A DNA stretch of 64,000 bases, taken from NCBI GenBank assembly GCA_030685235.1, contig MU839083.1, forward strand, positions 434,001-498,000. The letters run 5' to 3'. Under the pieces are notes generated by a model that saw only the letters and a list, made by a program, of their open reading frames with translations, did not search any database and was not told where the DNA came from. Positions 14,101 to 24,830 of the stretch are shown here, piece by piece (the first letter of the stretch is position 1; the number at the start of each line of letters is the position of its first letter). The translations under genes and the position numbers were made by a program. Source of the DNA: Copromyces sp. CBS 386.78 (taxonomy: Eukaryota > Ascomycota > Sordariomycetes > Sordariales > Sordariaceae).

Positions 14101-14960
14101 ACGGCGGCGCTGAGGTTGCACGGCGCTGCAACACTGTGAAAACCTGGGAGACACAGTGGACGATGCCTTGAGCGAGATTTGACCTTCAGAGCTTTGAGAC
14201 ATTGCGTTGTAGATGAGTCTCCGGCACTGGGGGCTTGGGCCACAAAACATAGAGGGCCTGGCGCCCACTCACGCACCTACACCAACGCACCGACACGTTC
14301 TGTTCATACCAACGCTCTCGCCGTGCTAAGATTGCATGCAGGAACAGCACCTCAAAGTCACAAAAAGTATTCGACAGAGCAAGTTCGCGCCGTCTTCTAC
14401 CAGCTTCACTTAATAATCGAACGACGCGAAAGACGTTATCGAACGACGGTAAACATCAGACGAGCTTTCGAACAAGAAACAGTGGTCAAACCACCTACAC
14501 GCATCAATTTCGAGCGCTGGCTCTTCTAGGGCGTGCCTTGGTGCGCACCTTACCCACTGGTTCGGTATAAGAGAACCAGGCGCGCGTGTTGCAACAATAA
14601 GCGTGGCCAGGGTGTGGAAAATTACGAGGGGAAGCGAGGCAAAGAGAAGGAAAGAAGGAGAGAAGATAAAAAAGGAAAAAAAGAGCAGTAGACTAGTGGC
14701 CTCGTGGGAATCGCTAGGGTGCATCCTTTGAACAGGTCCGGCCCCCTCCTAAGCGAGAAGCTTGAAAAACAAACCCCCGTCCTGGTTCGGTCTCCATCCT
14801 CCCCCCCTCCAAAAAAAAACTGACGAGACCGCAAAACCGTCCCGTCTGCATGTTCCTCGACCGGCATCTCCCCAGAATCCATCCTATTGGGGACCTTGTG
14901 GAGACAGTTCCGAATCAGGCTCGTTCTGCCGGAAACTGCCTCCTCTTAAAATCCAGCACC
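8153..14960. other. Long intergenic region upstream of the Zn2Cys6 regulator
   Basis: About 6.8 kb of normal-composition DNA separates the first retrotransposon from the transcription factor start. Open frames here are short (up to about 210 codons, 12770-13402) and show no domain. A CAC/ACC-rich low-complexity patch lies near 10000-10110, and a purine-rich GAAGGAAAG patch lies near 14640-14690, just ahead of the gene. The right end presumably holds the promoter and a long 5' leader of the regulator. No tRNA or 5S gene was seen. Confidence 0.5.
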
Positions 14961-17900
14961 ATGGCAGCTGCGTCGTCGCACAACAACAATAACAACCCAT
15001 CATACCCTCGATCCCCCGTTGGCCCGTCCACTGACACTCCATCATACGACGAGTCACCCGTCTCGTCGGCTACCTCAGCGAAGCCGCATGCGCCGCAGCA
15101 ACAGTATTTTGGCGGCCTGACTAGCACGACTCCTTCTGCTGCTGTACCAAGGACGACCCCGGCTTCAGCACCTCGCCCTCCTTCACCACGCTTGCTGCCG
15201 CAGCCACCACACCCACCGAGGAACTCCACTCTAGCCTCATCTTCGACGGAGAGCCTTCTCAACCACCAGGCTTCTCACCAGAGCTCATTCCACTCATACA
15301 CGCCCGCCACAGCAACACCGTTCACCATGGGAGGCCGAGATTCCCTCCCGTCCAACGACTCAGTGTCTGGGACGCCGGCCCCTTCGTCCGGTCACCAGCT
15401 ACCCTCATCCAGTTCACAGGCCCAAAAGCGGGCATATCGCCAGAGGAGGAAAGACCCAAGTTGCGACGCCTGCCGAGAGAGGAAGGTCAAGTGCGACGCG
15501 ACCGACACAGCCAGCTGTTCCGAATGCTCGAGCCGAAATGTGAAGTGCCAATTCACCAAGGAGACGAACCGGCGGATGTCTTCCATCAAGCAGGTGCAGG
15601 ATCTTGAGAAGACATTGGATAAGCTCAAGCGGGAAAACTTGAACCTGAAGCGAGCTTTGGAGACCCAGGGCCACGGCGTTCATGGCCATGTTAATCATGG
15701 CCTAGGCCGCGGACAACCTCACATGCCCATGGACCGCATGGACATTGACAGTGGTCCTGTTGCTGGCGTGGGCATTGAACAGCTGCTTGCCCTTCTCCTT
15801 CCCGAAATAGGTGCCGAACCGAAGCCGAAGAAGAGGCCCGTCCCGATTCCCGCGCTCGCGCAAGCCCGGTCAAACATCCGAATTCCCGCAAAAGGAGTAT
15901 GGAAGCCACCAGTACCATACCGACACTCGCCAGCTGGTCCATCGATCTTTGACTACACACCGAGGCCCGAACTGCCCTCGCAACAGACGACAGACCACCT
16001 GATGCGCTGCTATTATTCGTCCGCCCATACCATGACGCCCATCATTCACTGGCCCACCTTCCGGCAAGAGGTCGATAATCTGTACAGGCCAGGGGGACTA
16101 TCACAGCATGTACCTACATCGTTTTTGGCCATGTTCTACGCCGTTATGGCTGTAGGCGCCCTCTTTTCGGCAGATTTGCACCGTTCCTACCGGGCAGCCG
16201 AATGGATTGAAGCCTCGAGGAAGCTCATTGATCCTTGGGGTAATGACTTTGCGCTGGACCATGCGCGTTCACTGGTTCTCATCAGCATTGCCCTCAATGA
16301 GCTCAACCTGAAGTCCGCGGCATGGAACTGGCTCGGAAACGCAGTCAAGGTGGCTCAGGACATTGGCCTGCACTCGGATATGGGCTCGTGGCCGATGATT
16401 GAGAAGGAAATGCGAAAGCGTACCTGGTGGTCCATCTACATTCTTGACCGTAGTCTAAGCCTCGAGCTTGGGCGACCCATGCTGATTGACGATGTCGACT
16501 GTGACGTGCCACTGCCGATGGGCGTAGACGATCACTTCATTCGCGACAACGGCATGGTCGTTCCCAACGGCGCCGAACCCCTGACTCACTCGCTGCTCGC
16601 CATTACACACGTTGTGCGATCATACACCGCCCTCGGCCGACTGCTTTCTTCGTCTGGAAATGAAGGACCAATGGTTCACAACCGCAATGAGTTTATGAGT
16701 CCAGCAATCCCACCCGCCCGTCTCGCGACATTCGATCAGTACTTCGCCTCATGCCTGCGCACCTTCCCTCCGGCCTGCGACCCATCTTCTGGCTCCCCGC
16801 TCGCCCCAGTACTCCTCAACCCGCTGATCTACCTTCTACATGCGCGACTCCTGCTCCATCGCCAGAACCTCTCTCCGCAATGCCCGCCCGAAGCCCGCCA
16901 GCTGGCCGTAGAGCAGTGCACAAATATTGCGATGGAGACAGCCGCTTACCTAAAGCGCATGACACCCACCCTTCCCGAGGGGGCCACAGCGCTCACGACT
17001 ATGCACATCTTCCGGTGCGCCTTGTTCCTCCTGCTCATCGGGCACTTGGACCAAGCTCTCGTGTGCATCCGGGAGCTGGCAACGATCAACACGAACAGAG
17101 AGGTTGCGGTGCCCTGCGGGCGGTACCTCCTGTTCTTCGTCGGTATTGTGGGACAAAAGAGAAGTGAGTATCTTCAGAGAATCATGATGACGGGAAGCCC
17201 AGAACCGGCGCCGGTGAGGTTGAGAACTGCTCTGATGAGGGATGAGGAGCTGATTGCATATGTGAGCGCGGATCTGCAGGCGCGGCCCGATACGGCGTGG
17301 ATCTGGGCAGGCGGAGAGCAGGACCATGCGGCTGCTGCAGCTGCGGCCGCGGCGGCTGGACGTGCAGTGGGGAACACCAGCGGCTCAAGCCCCGGAGGAG
17401 CAAACGGATTGGGCACCCTTTTCAGCGAGGAAGCCAAGATGGGATTGTCGAAGGAGGAAATCACCGAGTGGAATGTCAACAAGGGCTGGACAAGACTGGA
17501 CGAAATGGTGCGCGGTTTGGCCCACCCGCTTGCGGTACCGTTAGCACAGGCACCGATGGTGCCATCGACTTCGGGCCAAACACCGACTTCAGCAACCCGA
17601 GCTACACATTCGTTGGCTTCGACGCCTACATCAGCTACCGCTCCCCATCCCCCATACGCACAAGGACCGCCGCCGGTAACAGTCTCTGGGCCCCCTCCTC
17701 CTCCTCCCTTGCACTATAGCCATCATGCGCCACCACCACCACTCCAGGGGCGCCAAATGCCACCGATCCAACCCGGACCCGGCCCACAACAACCGCCCCC
17801 GCCAGGAAGCTGGGGCCATCCCCCGAGCGGCCCGACCCTTCCTCCCCCGCAACAATCCCGATCTCCATACATCTCGCAGCACGGCCACCACCCTCAGGGT

Positions 17901-18317
17901 CCCCCACCGCCAGCGCAACCCCCGACGCTCCCCAGCATCTCACCCGCCGGCACCCCCCGCATTAAGAGCGAACCCGGGCTACCATCTCTGCCGCCCCTCG
18001 GAGGAGAACGAGAAGACAAGCGACCTATCGGCTTGGGAATCGGCGGTAGTGAAAGAGGCCCAGCAAGCGCCATCAGCCCATCCAACAGGGCAGCGGTGCT
18101 TCAGAGCAGCGGAGCCGGTGGACGTGGAGCGGGTAGTCCGACTATGAGCATGAGCCGCAGCCCGACGAGCGCGACAACGCCGACTACGACGATGCCGAAT
18201 GGAACCTCGAATCCGAACGGGAAGGAGAACGCAAATGGAAATGGTGCGGCGGGTAACAAACCGTTGACGGTGAAGAGTCAGAGTCAGGAGAGGATTAGTA
18301 TTGCCAATATCATTTAA
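14961..18317 (+). CDS. Zn2Cys6 fungal-type transcription factor
   Basis: The product is an intronless protein of about 1,118 residues, a nuclear DNA-binding regulator. I chose the ATG at 14961 because its context CACCATGG is strong; the frame is open from 14850, giving a possible 37-residue extension. A Ser/Pro/Ala-rich leader is followed by a binuclear zinc cluster with cysteines at about 168, 171, 178, 186, 189 and 196 (CX2CX6CX7CX2CX6C). A leucine-heptad coiled coil for dimerisation follows at about 205-235. Then comes the fungal-specific transcription factor domain at about 355-560, containing the RTWWSIYILDR block. The C-terminal third is low-complexity Ala-, Pro- and Gly-rich and looks like an activation or disordered region. 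The family is certain. The target genes cannot be read from sequence, and I do not recognise the specific orthologue. Confidence 0.93.
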   Translation: MAAASSHNNNNNPSYPRSPVGPSTDTPSYDESPVSSATSAKPHAPQQQYFGGLTSTTPSAAVPRTTPASAPRPPSPRLLPQPPHPPRNSTLASSSTESLLNHQASHQSSFHSYTPATATPFTMGGRDSLPSNDSVSGTPAPSSGHQLPSSSSQAQKRAYRQRRKDPSCDACRERKVKCDATDTASCSECSSRNVKCQFTKETNRRMSSIKQVQDLEKTLDKLKRENLNLKRALETQGHGVHGHVNHGLGRGQPHMPMDRMDIDSGPVAGVGIEQLLALLLPEIGAEPKPKKRPVPIPALAQARSNIRIPAKGVWKPPVPYRHSPAGPSIFDYTPRPELPSQQTTDHLMRCYYSSAHTMTPIIHWPTFRQEVDNLYRPGGLSQHVPTSFLAMFYAVMAVGALFSADLHRSYRAAEWIEASRKLIDPWGNDFALDHARSLVLISIALNELNLKSAAWNWLGNAVKVAQDIGLHSDMGSWPMIEKEMRKRTWWSIYILDRSLSLELGRPMLIDDVDCDVPLPMGVDDHFIRDNGMVVPNGAEPLTHSLLAITHVVRSYTALGRLLSSSGNEGPMVHNRNEFMSPAIPPARLATFDQYFASCLRTFPPACDPSSGSPLAPVLLNPLIYLLHARLLLHRQNLSPQCPPEARQLAVEQCTNIAMETAAYLKRMTPTLPEGATALTTMHIFRCALFLLLIGHLDQALVCIRELATINTNREVAVPCGRYLLFFVGIVGQKRSEYLQRIMMTGSPEPAPVRLRTALMRDEELIAYVSADLQARPDTAWIWAGGEQDHAAAAAAAAAAGRAVGNTSGSSPGGANGLGTLFSEEAKMGLSKEEITEWNVNKGWTRLDEMVRGLAHPLAVPLAQAPMVPSTSGQTPTSATRATHSLASTPTSATAPHPPYAQGPPPVTVSGPPPPPPLHYSHHAPPPPLQGRQMPPIQPGPGPQQPPPPGSWGHPPSGPTLPPPQQSRSPYISQHGHHPQGPPPPAQPPTLPSISPAGTPRIKSEPGLPSLPPLGGEREDKRPIGLGIGGSERGPASAISPSNRAAVLQSSGAGGRGAGSPTMSMSRSPTSATTPTTTMPNGTSNPNGKENANGNGAAGNKPLTVKSQSQERISIANII

Positions 18318-21171
18318 GGCAATGTGAGGGGGATGAGGTTGTTATGAGCGGACCTAGGAGGAGGTGGTGCATCGCATTGCATGGCATTGCATCGCTTCGC
18401 AGCATCGCGTGCTCAAAAAGTTGCAGGCAGGCGGGGTTCTTGCATAGACTCGAACGACATCATTTTCTTCTGTTCTGTTCTCCTCCGGCATCTTTTTGGT
18501 TACAGCAGTATTTTGTGGAAAGAGAGAAAACGAAAAGGGCATACACAAACGAACAGACAAAATCAAAGGCTGGGAGGCAAGCGAAAGATACACGATAACT
18601 CGCTATTGCCAAGAGGAACACAAAAAGGCAGGCTTCAATAACCGGCTGGGGTTCACATGCATGGTATAGGGTACGGACTTTTTGGAAAGGCAGGTCGGTG
18701 GTTTTTGGATAAGGCGGGGCAAGTGGGCGAATGGCTTGACGGGATGAACGGTTACTATATTTGGACTACCACGAACAAGTCGTGGGTTTGCCTCGCAGAC
18801 AGGCAAAACGATACCAGTTTCTTGTTTACGATTTGCGTTCTTTGGTTTTATTTGTTCCTTTTTACTTTGTTCGTTTTATTTTCATCTTCCGATTTTTGGG
18901 TTGCGTCTCTTGGTGTACGCTTATAAACCATGAATGAGTGACGGATGGGTTATACTATGTTTGCTGAGCGAGGTGTTGCAGAAGAGAGGGAAGATGAGGC
19001 TACCTCTAGGCGGGAAGGGCTCCCGCCTCAGCGTTGCGGCGAAAGGCACGCGAGATAAAGAATCGATTAACAGCTGAAGCTGTGTTTTTGATGCTGAGAT
19101 CATTTGTCCTACCTGCTCTCCTCCACTTTGTCTACTTCTTCTCTTATGGTTTAAAAGCGTTTTGCGAGTGGCTTTTTTCTCACTCAAACTCATACGATAA
19201 GCTTGTTGCTTACCTCATATACCATTTCCTACCATTTCCGCACACAACGCCAAACAATCGGACAAACTTACCAAACCTGGACAAGGAAACAGAGGCTCAA
19301 CCACTTTGAGACACTACTTCATCAAACAGGTCATAGATCTGGTAACCGGTTACACGGGAGTGGTACCATCCAGTACGATACCGGCACAGACAGGGCAAGA
19401 TTGGTATCGGTGTGGTAACACGACAAAGAAGGCGGGCACGGGGTGGTTCGAAGGGATCTCGGAAAGAAGCATCCATGATCCATCCAGTGAAACAAGAAAC
19501 CACACCATTTCCGTCCGTTAACCCCTTCCATACCCTATGTCCGTATCATATTTCTTCTTCTGGATACCGTTTGGTGTTACGTGACAGGCGTCAAAAGGGC
19601 AACTGTTGGGACGGTATCCGAGACCGGGTTTGAGACCCGAACCGTACTTGTGCTTCTCGGCTCCGGGATAGCAGGTGTACGAAGATTGTACAGCTTGTGG
19701 AGAAATGAAACAGGAGAAGGGAAGAAGAGAGAAGATGAAAAGAAAAGGTGGAATGAAAAGGGAGGAGAAGTATGGAAAAAGAAGGATGGAAACACTGCAG
19801 TCGGACGGCGTCGCACCAAAAAAGTCCAGGCTCGGTGACCGGTTTGGACCAATAGGAACCAGCGCCGAGGGGGCCTTTTTTTACCCCTTTTCCTCGAGTT
19901 GGTGGAAGTAAACAAAGAGACAATCGAGTGATTGCACACCACAACCTAGAGTCTACATTTCAGGTAAATCCACTTCTGACACTTCAAGGCACACAGGAAA
20001 TCATTCCCGTTACATTTTCCAGACATACTGTTCCCGAAGCAGCGGGATTGTATCGTTACCGAAAATCACTCTAGACGAACTGGCGGGAGGTGGGTGCATT
20101 GGACCGACCATAAAACCGGACGAACCGTTGCAAACCGTTCTGTTCGGTGGAGAAGAGTCCGATTCCGACTTCCGACAGCATTCCCCAAAATCCCGTCCAA
20201 TGCCGTTTATTGCCGCCCATCCGATCGATTCTTGTCATTCGCTTCCGCTTCCGCTTTTTTATTTGATTCCGTGTCAGCGAACGGTTCGTTGGGAAAAGTT
20301 GGGAGGAAAAAAAAAAAAAGGAAAAAAAGGTGCACTTCGGTAAGCATGCGGCGTGCAATCCGAGTGGTCAAGGTCGAGCCGCTATTCCGCATTCCGAGCG
20401 AGGAGGATGGAAGCGAGAAAAGCAAAGGATCATGCAATTTGGAAAAGGGGGGGTTCCAAATTGGTGAGAAGCGAGCAAAACCGACAATCCAACAAGCCAG
20501 CGAAGCAAAATGAAGTCATGCTGTACATATGTCGGAACCAAATTCTAGCCTCCGCTACGGCACAGCACGGCAGGTTCCGGCAATTGCATTACATAAAGTG
20601 GGCGGGGCGGGGCGGGGCGGTGCGGTGGAATGTGCCGAACCGAGTTCCGAGACCGGCAACGCTTCCGACGGAACACGGCACGGTTTCGTGCGTTCGTGCG
20701 TTCAATAGCTTTTTTTTTTTGGGCACTCGTCGGAGGCCTTCCGAGACTTTGCGTTCCTTGGCAGCTGGTGGTGCGGTGCGCGCACGCCGTGCCGCACACA
20801 CGGTGACTGGTTGCACCGGGCAGGGGGGGTATGGATTTTGGTCTTGGCTTCTTTTTTACCGGCCGTGAATATGGATTTGGTGGAAGGAATTATTGACCAA
20901 TTGTATTGGTGATGAAGATGTAACCGCGAATGTATTGGACGGTGAAAGTTACGCAATTGTTGGGTAATGGTAATACGCAGACCTACACAGTAAGTAAACC
21001 CCACTTCCCTTTTCTTTAGGGTACATCGATCCGTCTCTGACTTTGAGATGTTAATCATCAAACGCGATGATCATCACCAACACCCTTCTCTTCCTCATAT
21101 CCTTCGCTACTATACCAGTCACAGCACAAAGTAATCAAAAGCCACTTCTTGCATCATCCAACCACAACAAA
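18318..21171. other. Intergenic region between the regulator and kynurenine formamidase
   Basis: About 2.8 kb contains no gene I can support. It holds simple A/G-rich runs near 19720-19790 and 20310-20330, a GGGGC repeat near 20600, and a T run at 20710-20720. The T- and TTTG-rich stretch at 18800-18900 probably belongs to the 3' end of the regulator transcript. Confidence 0.5.
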
Positions 21172-22209
21172 ATGGCCCACTACGACGAGGACACGATCCC
21201 CTCCTCCCCGAGTAGACGGACGCCCGTCCTCGACCCCACCGACAACAGCACTATCATCGGCCACCACTATCCCGGCTTCGACTACACCGGAGAGGGCATC
21301 TGGGCTCTGCAAACCCTCGACCTCTGGTTTCCCGTCGGAGCTGCACAAGAAGCACCCTGGCTCGTCTACATCCACGGCGGCGCCTGGCGCGACCCGGCCA
21401 TCGACTCGTCCTCTTTCAACGCAAGCGCCACCAAAATCCTCTCCACCCTCTTCCAACAACCCCTTGAGCAGAGAAAGAAGAAACTGGGGGGCATAGCCTC
21501 CATCAACTACCGCCTCTCCCCCTATCCTAACCACACTACCAACCCTTCCGACGACCCAACGGACGACTCCCGCAGAGCCAAGCATCCCGATCACATCGCC
21601 GATGTCTTGACCGCCCTCGATCACCTCCACAAATTTTATCTAATGCAGAGTTACGTGCTGGTGGGCCACAGCTGCGGCGCCACGTTGGCGCTGCAGGCTT
21701 GCATGGATCCTGTTCGTTGGAAGGATTTGGAAGAGAGCGTAACTTATGGGTATAGAGGACTGTACGAGGTGGCGAAGCCGAAGACCGTGGTGGGGCTCAA
21801 CGGGTTGTATGATCTTGCGGGTTTTATTGACAATCCACCGAAGGGGTATGAGAGGTTGAGGGAGGCTTATAGGGAGTTTGTGACGGGTGCGTTTGGGAGT
21901 GATGAAAAGGTGTGGAGGGAGGCTTGCCCGGCGAGTGCCGAGAGGTGGCTTGGGCAGTGGAAATTGGGTCATGGGGAAGGGAAGAGGAAGGTGGTGTTGG
22001 TGCAGAGTTTGGAGGATAGTTTGGTGCCGGTTGAGCAGACAGAGTTGATGGCAGCGTATTTGGAGAAGGAGAATGAGCAGTTGGATGAAGACAATAAGAT
22101 TGAGGTCGCGGTGTTGATGGAGAAGAAGGGCGGTGATCACGATGAGATTTGGCAGAGGGGGGATAGGTTGGGCGAGATTTTGGTGGCGGTTTTGGATGGG
22201 GAGATTTGA
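21172..22209 (+). CDS. BNA7: Kynurenine formamidase (N-formylkynurenine hydrolase)
   Basis: The product is a single-exon protein of about 345 residues of the alpha/beta-hydrolase fold. It hydrolyses N-formyl-L-kynurenine to kynurenine and formate in tryptophan degradation and de novo NAD synthesis, in the cytosol. Seen in the sequence are the oxyanion motif HGGAW at about residues 68-72 and a nucleophile elbow GHSCG at about 165-169 with Ser167. Near the C terminus are an acidic candidate in QSLEDSLVP and the catalytic His in GGDHDEIW. The frame is open from an earlier ATG at 21067, which would add a hydrophobic, signal-like leader. Family members are cytosolic, and AAAATGGCC at 21172 is the better context, so I chose the later start. 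A general alpha/beta-hydrolase esterase is the alternative. Confidence 0.85.
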   Translation: MAHYDEDTIPSSPSRRTPVLDPTDNSTIIGHHYPGFDYTGEGIWALQTLDLWFPVGAAQEAPWLVYIHGGAWRDPAIDSSSFNASATKILSTLFQQPLEQRKKKLGGIASINYRLSPYPNHTTNPSDDPTDDSRRAKHPDHIADVLTALDHLHKFYLMQSYVLVGHSCGATLALQACMDPVRWKDLEESVTYGYRGLYEVAKPKTVVGLNGLYDLAGFIDNPPKGYERLREAYREFVTGAFGSDEKVWREACPASAERWLGQWKLGHGEGKRKVVLVQSLEDSLVPVEQTELMAAYLEKENEQLDEDNKIEVAVLMEKKGGDHDEIWQRGDRLGEILVAVLDGEI

Positions 22210-24830
22210 CTGTTGTGTTCTGAGAAGACCTTCACGAGATGGGGTTGGCGAAGTGGTTGGCGACGCATCATATGGGCATGCTGGTCGGTTAAAGAAAGAA
22301 TCATTATCCTCTGTCGAACATTCGTTTGGGATGGCTGAATGTTCCAAGACGATTGTACGCTCGATGTAGGGAAAATTGCTGCATTGAAAAACTCACAATC
22401 AATGCCCGAAAAGTCGATTCATCCGTACTACATCACCCCGAAAAGACTATGAACCAAGTCTTTAGAGTCCTTTCACGTCTGACGAGTATAGTCCGTGTAA
22501 CAGCGACTTCTGCAATGGGCTGAGCGTGGACGAATAGTCTTTGAGACATTGTGGTTGCACGGGGAGTTGAAGAGACTTTTGGTCCATCACATCATGTCAG
22601 CGGTTGACTGCGCGAAATGGTCGTCTTCGAATAACGTCAAGAGCAAAGATGGAACTAGGCTGGGGCAATGAATGGATCGCGGATTTTGATGGTTGCCAGG
22701 GGTAGCGGACGGAAACCGAGCAGATCAAATCGGATGAGCGAGTGCATCAAGCCGGATGGCAAGTACCGTGCATATCAACCAAATAAATCCTGACAGCCGC
22801 TATGCTGCTGACAATGACATATGGCAACTTTCTAGAATCCTTCTTTTCGTGCTCGCGTTGAAGCTCGTATGTCCCCTTAAACCCAGCTGCCTCTCAGGGC
22901 TGAAACTTGGGCTCGGCTTTACTCGTGGCTCCCACGTGGCACTGCCCTCCCTGTTCTGGAAGCATCGTGTTTTGACATCAGACCGTCATTCCACTGTGTA
23001 ATGGGACTGAGTGGCTGTGTCCCGTCGCTCTTCACCGTCCATTGACAATGTGTTCGCCCCTGAAAGCATCCCATTTCTCGGGGCTGTTCGCCTTGTAATA
23101 TGGACTGTAATATCGATTGGTTGTTACCGGTGAGTGAAGAGGGAAGTTCGGCGTGGAAAAGGGCTGAAAAGGAGGCGTTATCCGGACCGGTCTCAGCACC
23201 CTCGATGGTAAGTTGGCGTGGCTGGTATACCGATATTGTTGCCCAACTATGTAACATGGCAGATGCCAATTCCGGAAGCCTGCCCGACTTGATGAAAATG
23301 CCTCTGAAAAGCCAATTTGGTTAGCAAAGGAAAGGCGAACATCGCGATGGACTGCGTTGGCTGTCAAAAAGGTTGTCTGATGATCGAACCATCAGACGGA
23401 CGCAGCCGATGAGGGGAATGAGGGGTCGACTCCAATTAAAGAACAGGTAGCCCATGATGCGCCAATGTCAATATCACTGCTTTGAGTTGGGCAGAGCGAA
23501 TAGCAAAATGTAATCCGAGGAATGGATTATATGAGGAGATCTTGACTCAACTTCCTTCAATCATTTGGAAAAGGAGCTGCTAAAACAAACACAAAGGGTG
23601 TGACATGTCTTATAAAAAGTCGTTGAACGAGCTTTCCCCACGGCAGCGGTGATGTCATGAGAATGCGGGGTAGCTGTTTCATGTCGTTTGTCGTCAGTCC
23701 ATTCAAGACATCAACGTCAACACAACCAAAGAATAAGGGAGCAACATCTTTTTGATATCCAATCGAAACCATCCAGCCATTCGTCCACGCTATTATATCA
23801 AATGGAGTGACGCTGACAGCCAAATCCCCAATCGGCAATAAGGGCAGAGACGGGAAACAAGCAACAGGCAGATGCGGACAAAGGTGGAGCTTGTTGGACG
23901 TTCCACAGCGTCCCGCAGCGTCCCACAGCGGACAGCGGCCACCTACGAGCAGCCGAGTCCACTATCCACCTTCCCCAACCGCGGTCTTGATTGGTCGTTC
24001 TCCGCACTAGGTACCACTTCACTTACACGGCAAGCTCCTTCCGGCTTTGTCACTTTCCAGAATTCGTCGTCGGCAATGGCACCCTCAAATGATGAGCTGC
24101 GTCACTGATTTATCAAACAGCCAAACAGATGCCAAGGATCATGACACTAACAAGTGAACAAGTGTCAGAGTCCGTCTGTACGTCGGAGTGTGAGGGGAAA
24201 TGCATTGCAGACGAGAAGAGCCCAAGCTGGAAAGTGTAGATGCAGAGTTGCCCAACATTCGCATTGCGTTGTACCTTCCCGTTCCTGTTTGAACGACACT
24301 CTCTGCCTGCATATAACTCGGGCAACCCCTCATCTCTCTCGCTTGCCCAGTCTGACCATCTCCAATTCCAACATTGTCTGGACTCATTCTCGATCCTGCT
24401 TTGGCCTCTTGTCTCCCATTCCGAGTCGCAACTCAAAAGCTTCGTGTCGTGTTCTTCGGCCAATCTGTTTCAGCTTCAGTCTCCGGCTGACTCCTTGTTT
24501 GTCTCGTAAGTGGTTCATCGGATTGCAATCCCTTAACCCCCACCCTTCGATCAGGAGATTGTCATCGAGAAGCTCCCCACGTCAGCCCGTCTTCCATGAC
24601 GGCCTCATCTCGTCTCGTCCCCTGCCCCTATTTTGACGTCGTCCCTTTACCAGACCAAATATTTGGCCAAACGGGCTGTTGAAGTATTCGCGCCATCTCG
24701 ACCAATCGCCGGTGCATAAATAGCACGCATCAGCGTCTTCATACTGACGATCTCCTCCGCTGCATACAGCATCCAGACACCCCAATACCATCACAGTCAC
24801 AGATATCAACCTTTGCGCAACACCTTCAAA
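22210..24830. other. Intergenic region and GAD promoter
   Basis: This 2.6-kb stretch between two plus-strand genes has only short frames without domains. The last few hundred bases carry CT-rich sequence and the CCAAT and TATA-like boxes listed separately, as expected for a fungal promoter and 5' leader. Confidence 0.5.
24702..24723 (+). promoter_or_regulatory. CCAAT box and TATA-like box of the GAD promoter
   Basis: CCAAT lies at 24702-24706 and a TATA-like CATAAATAG at 24715-24723, about 110-130 bases before the GAD start codon. The spacing is plausible for a core promoter with transcription starting around 24750. The assignment rests on motif and position only. Confidence 0.45.

Noticed and set aside
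14850..14960. Upstream in-frame start of the Zn2Cys6 gene
   Set aside because: The ATG at 14961 has a much better context, and the added 37 residues show no conserved feature; the extension cannot be excluded.
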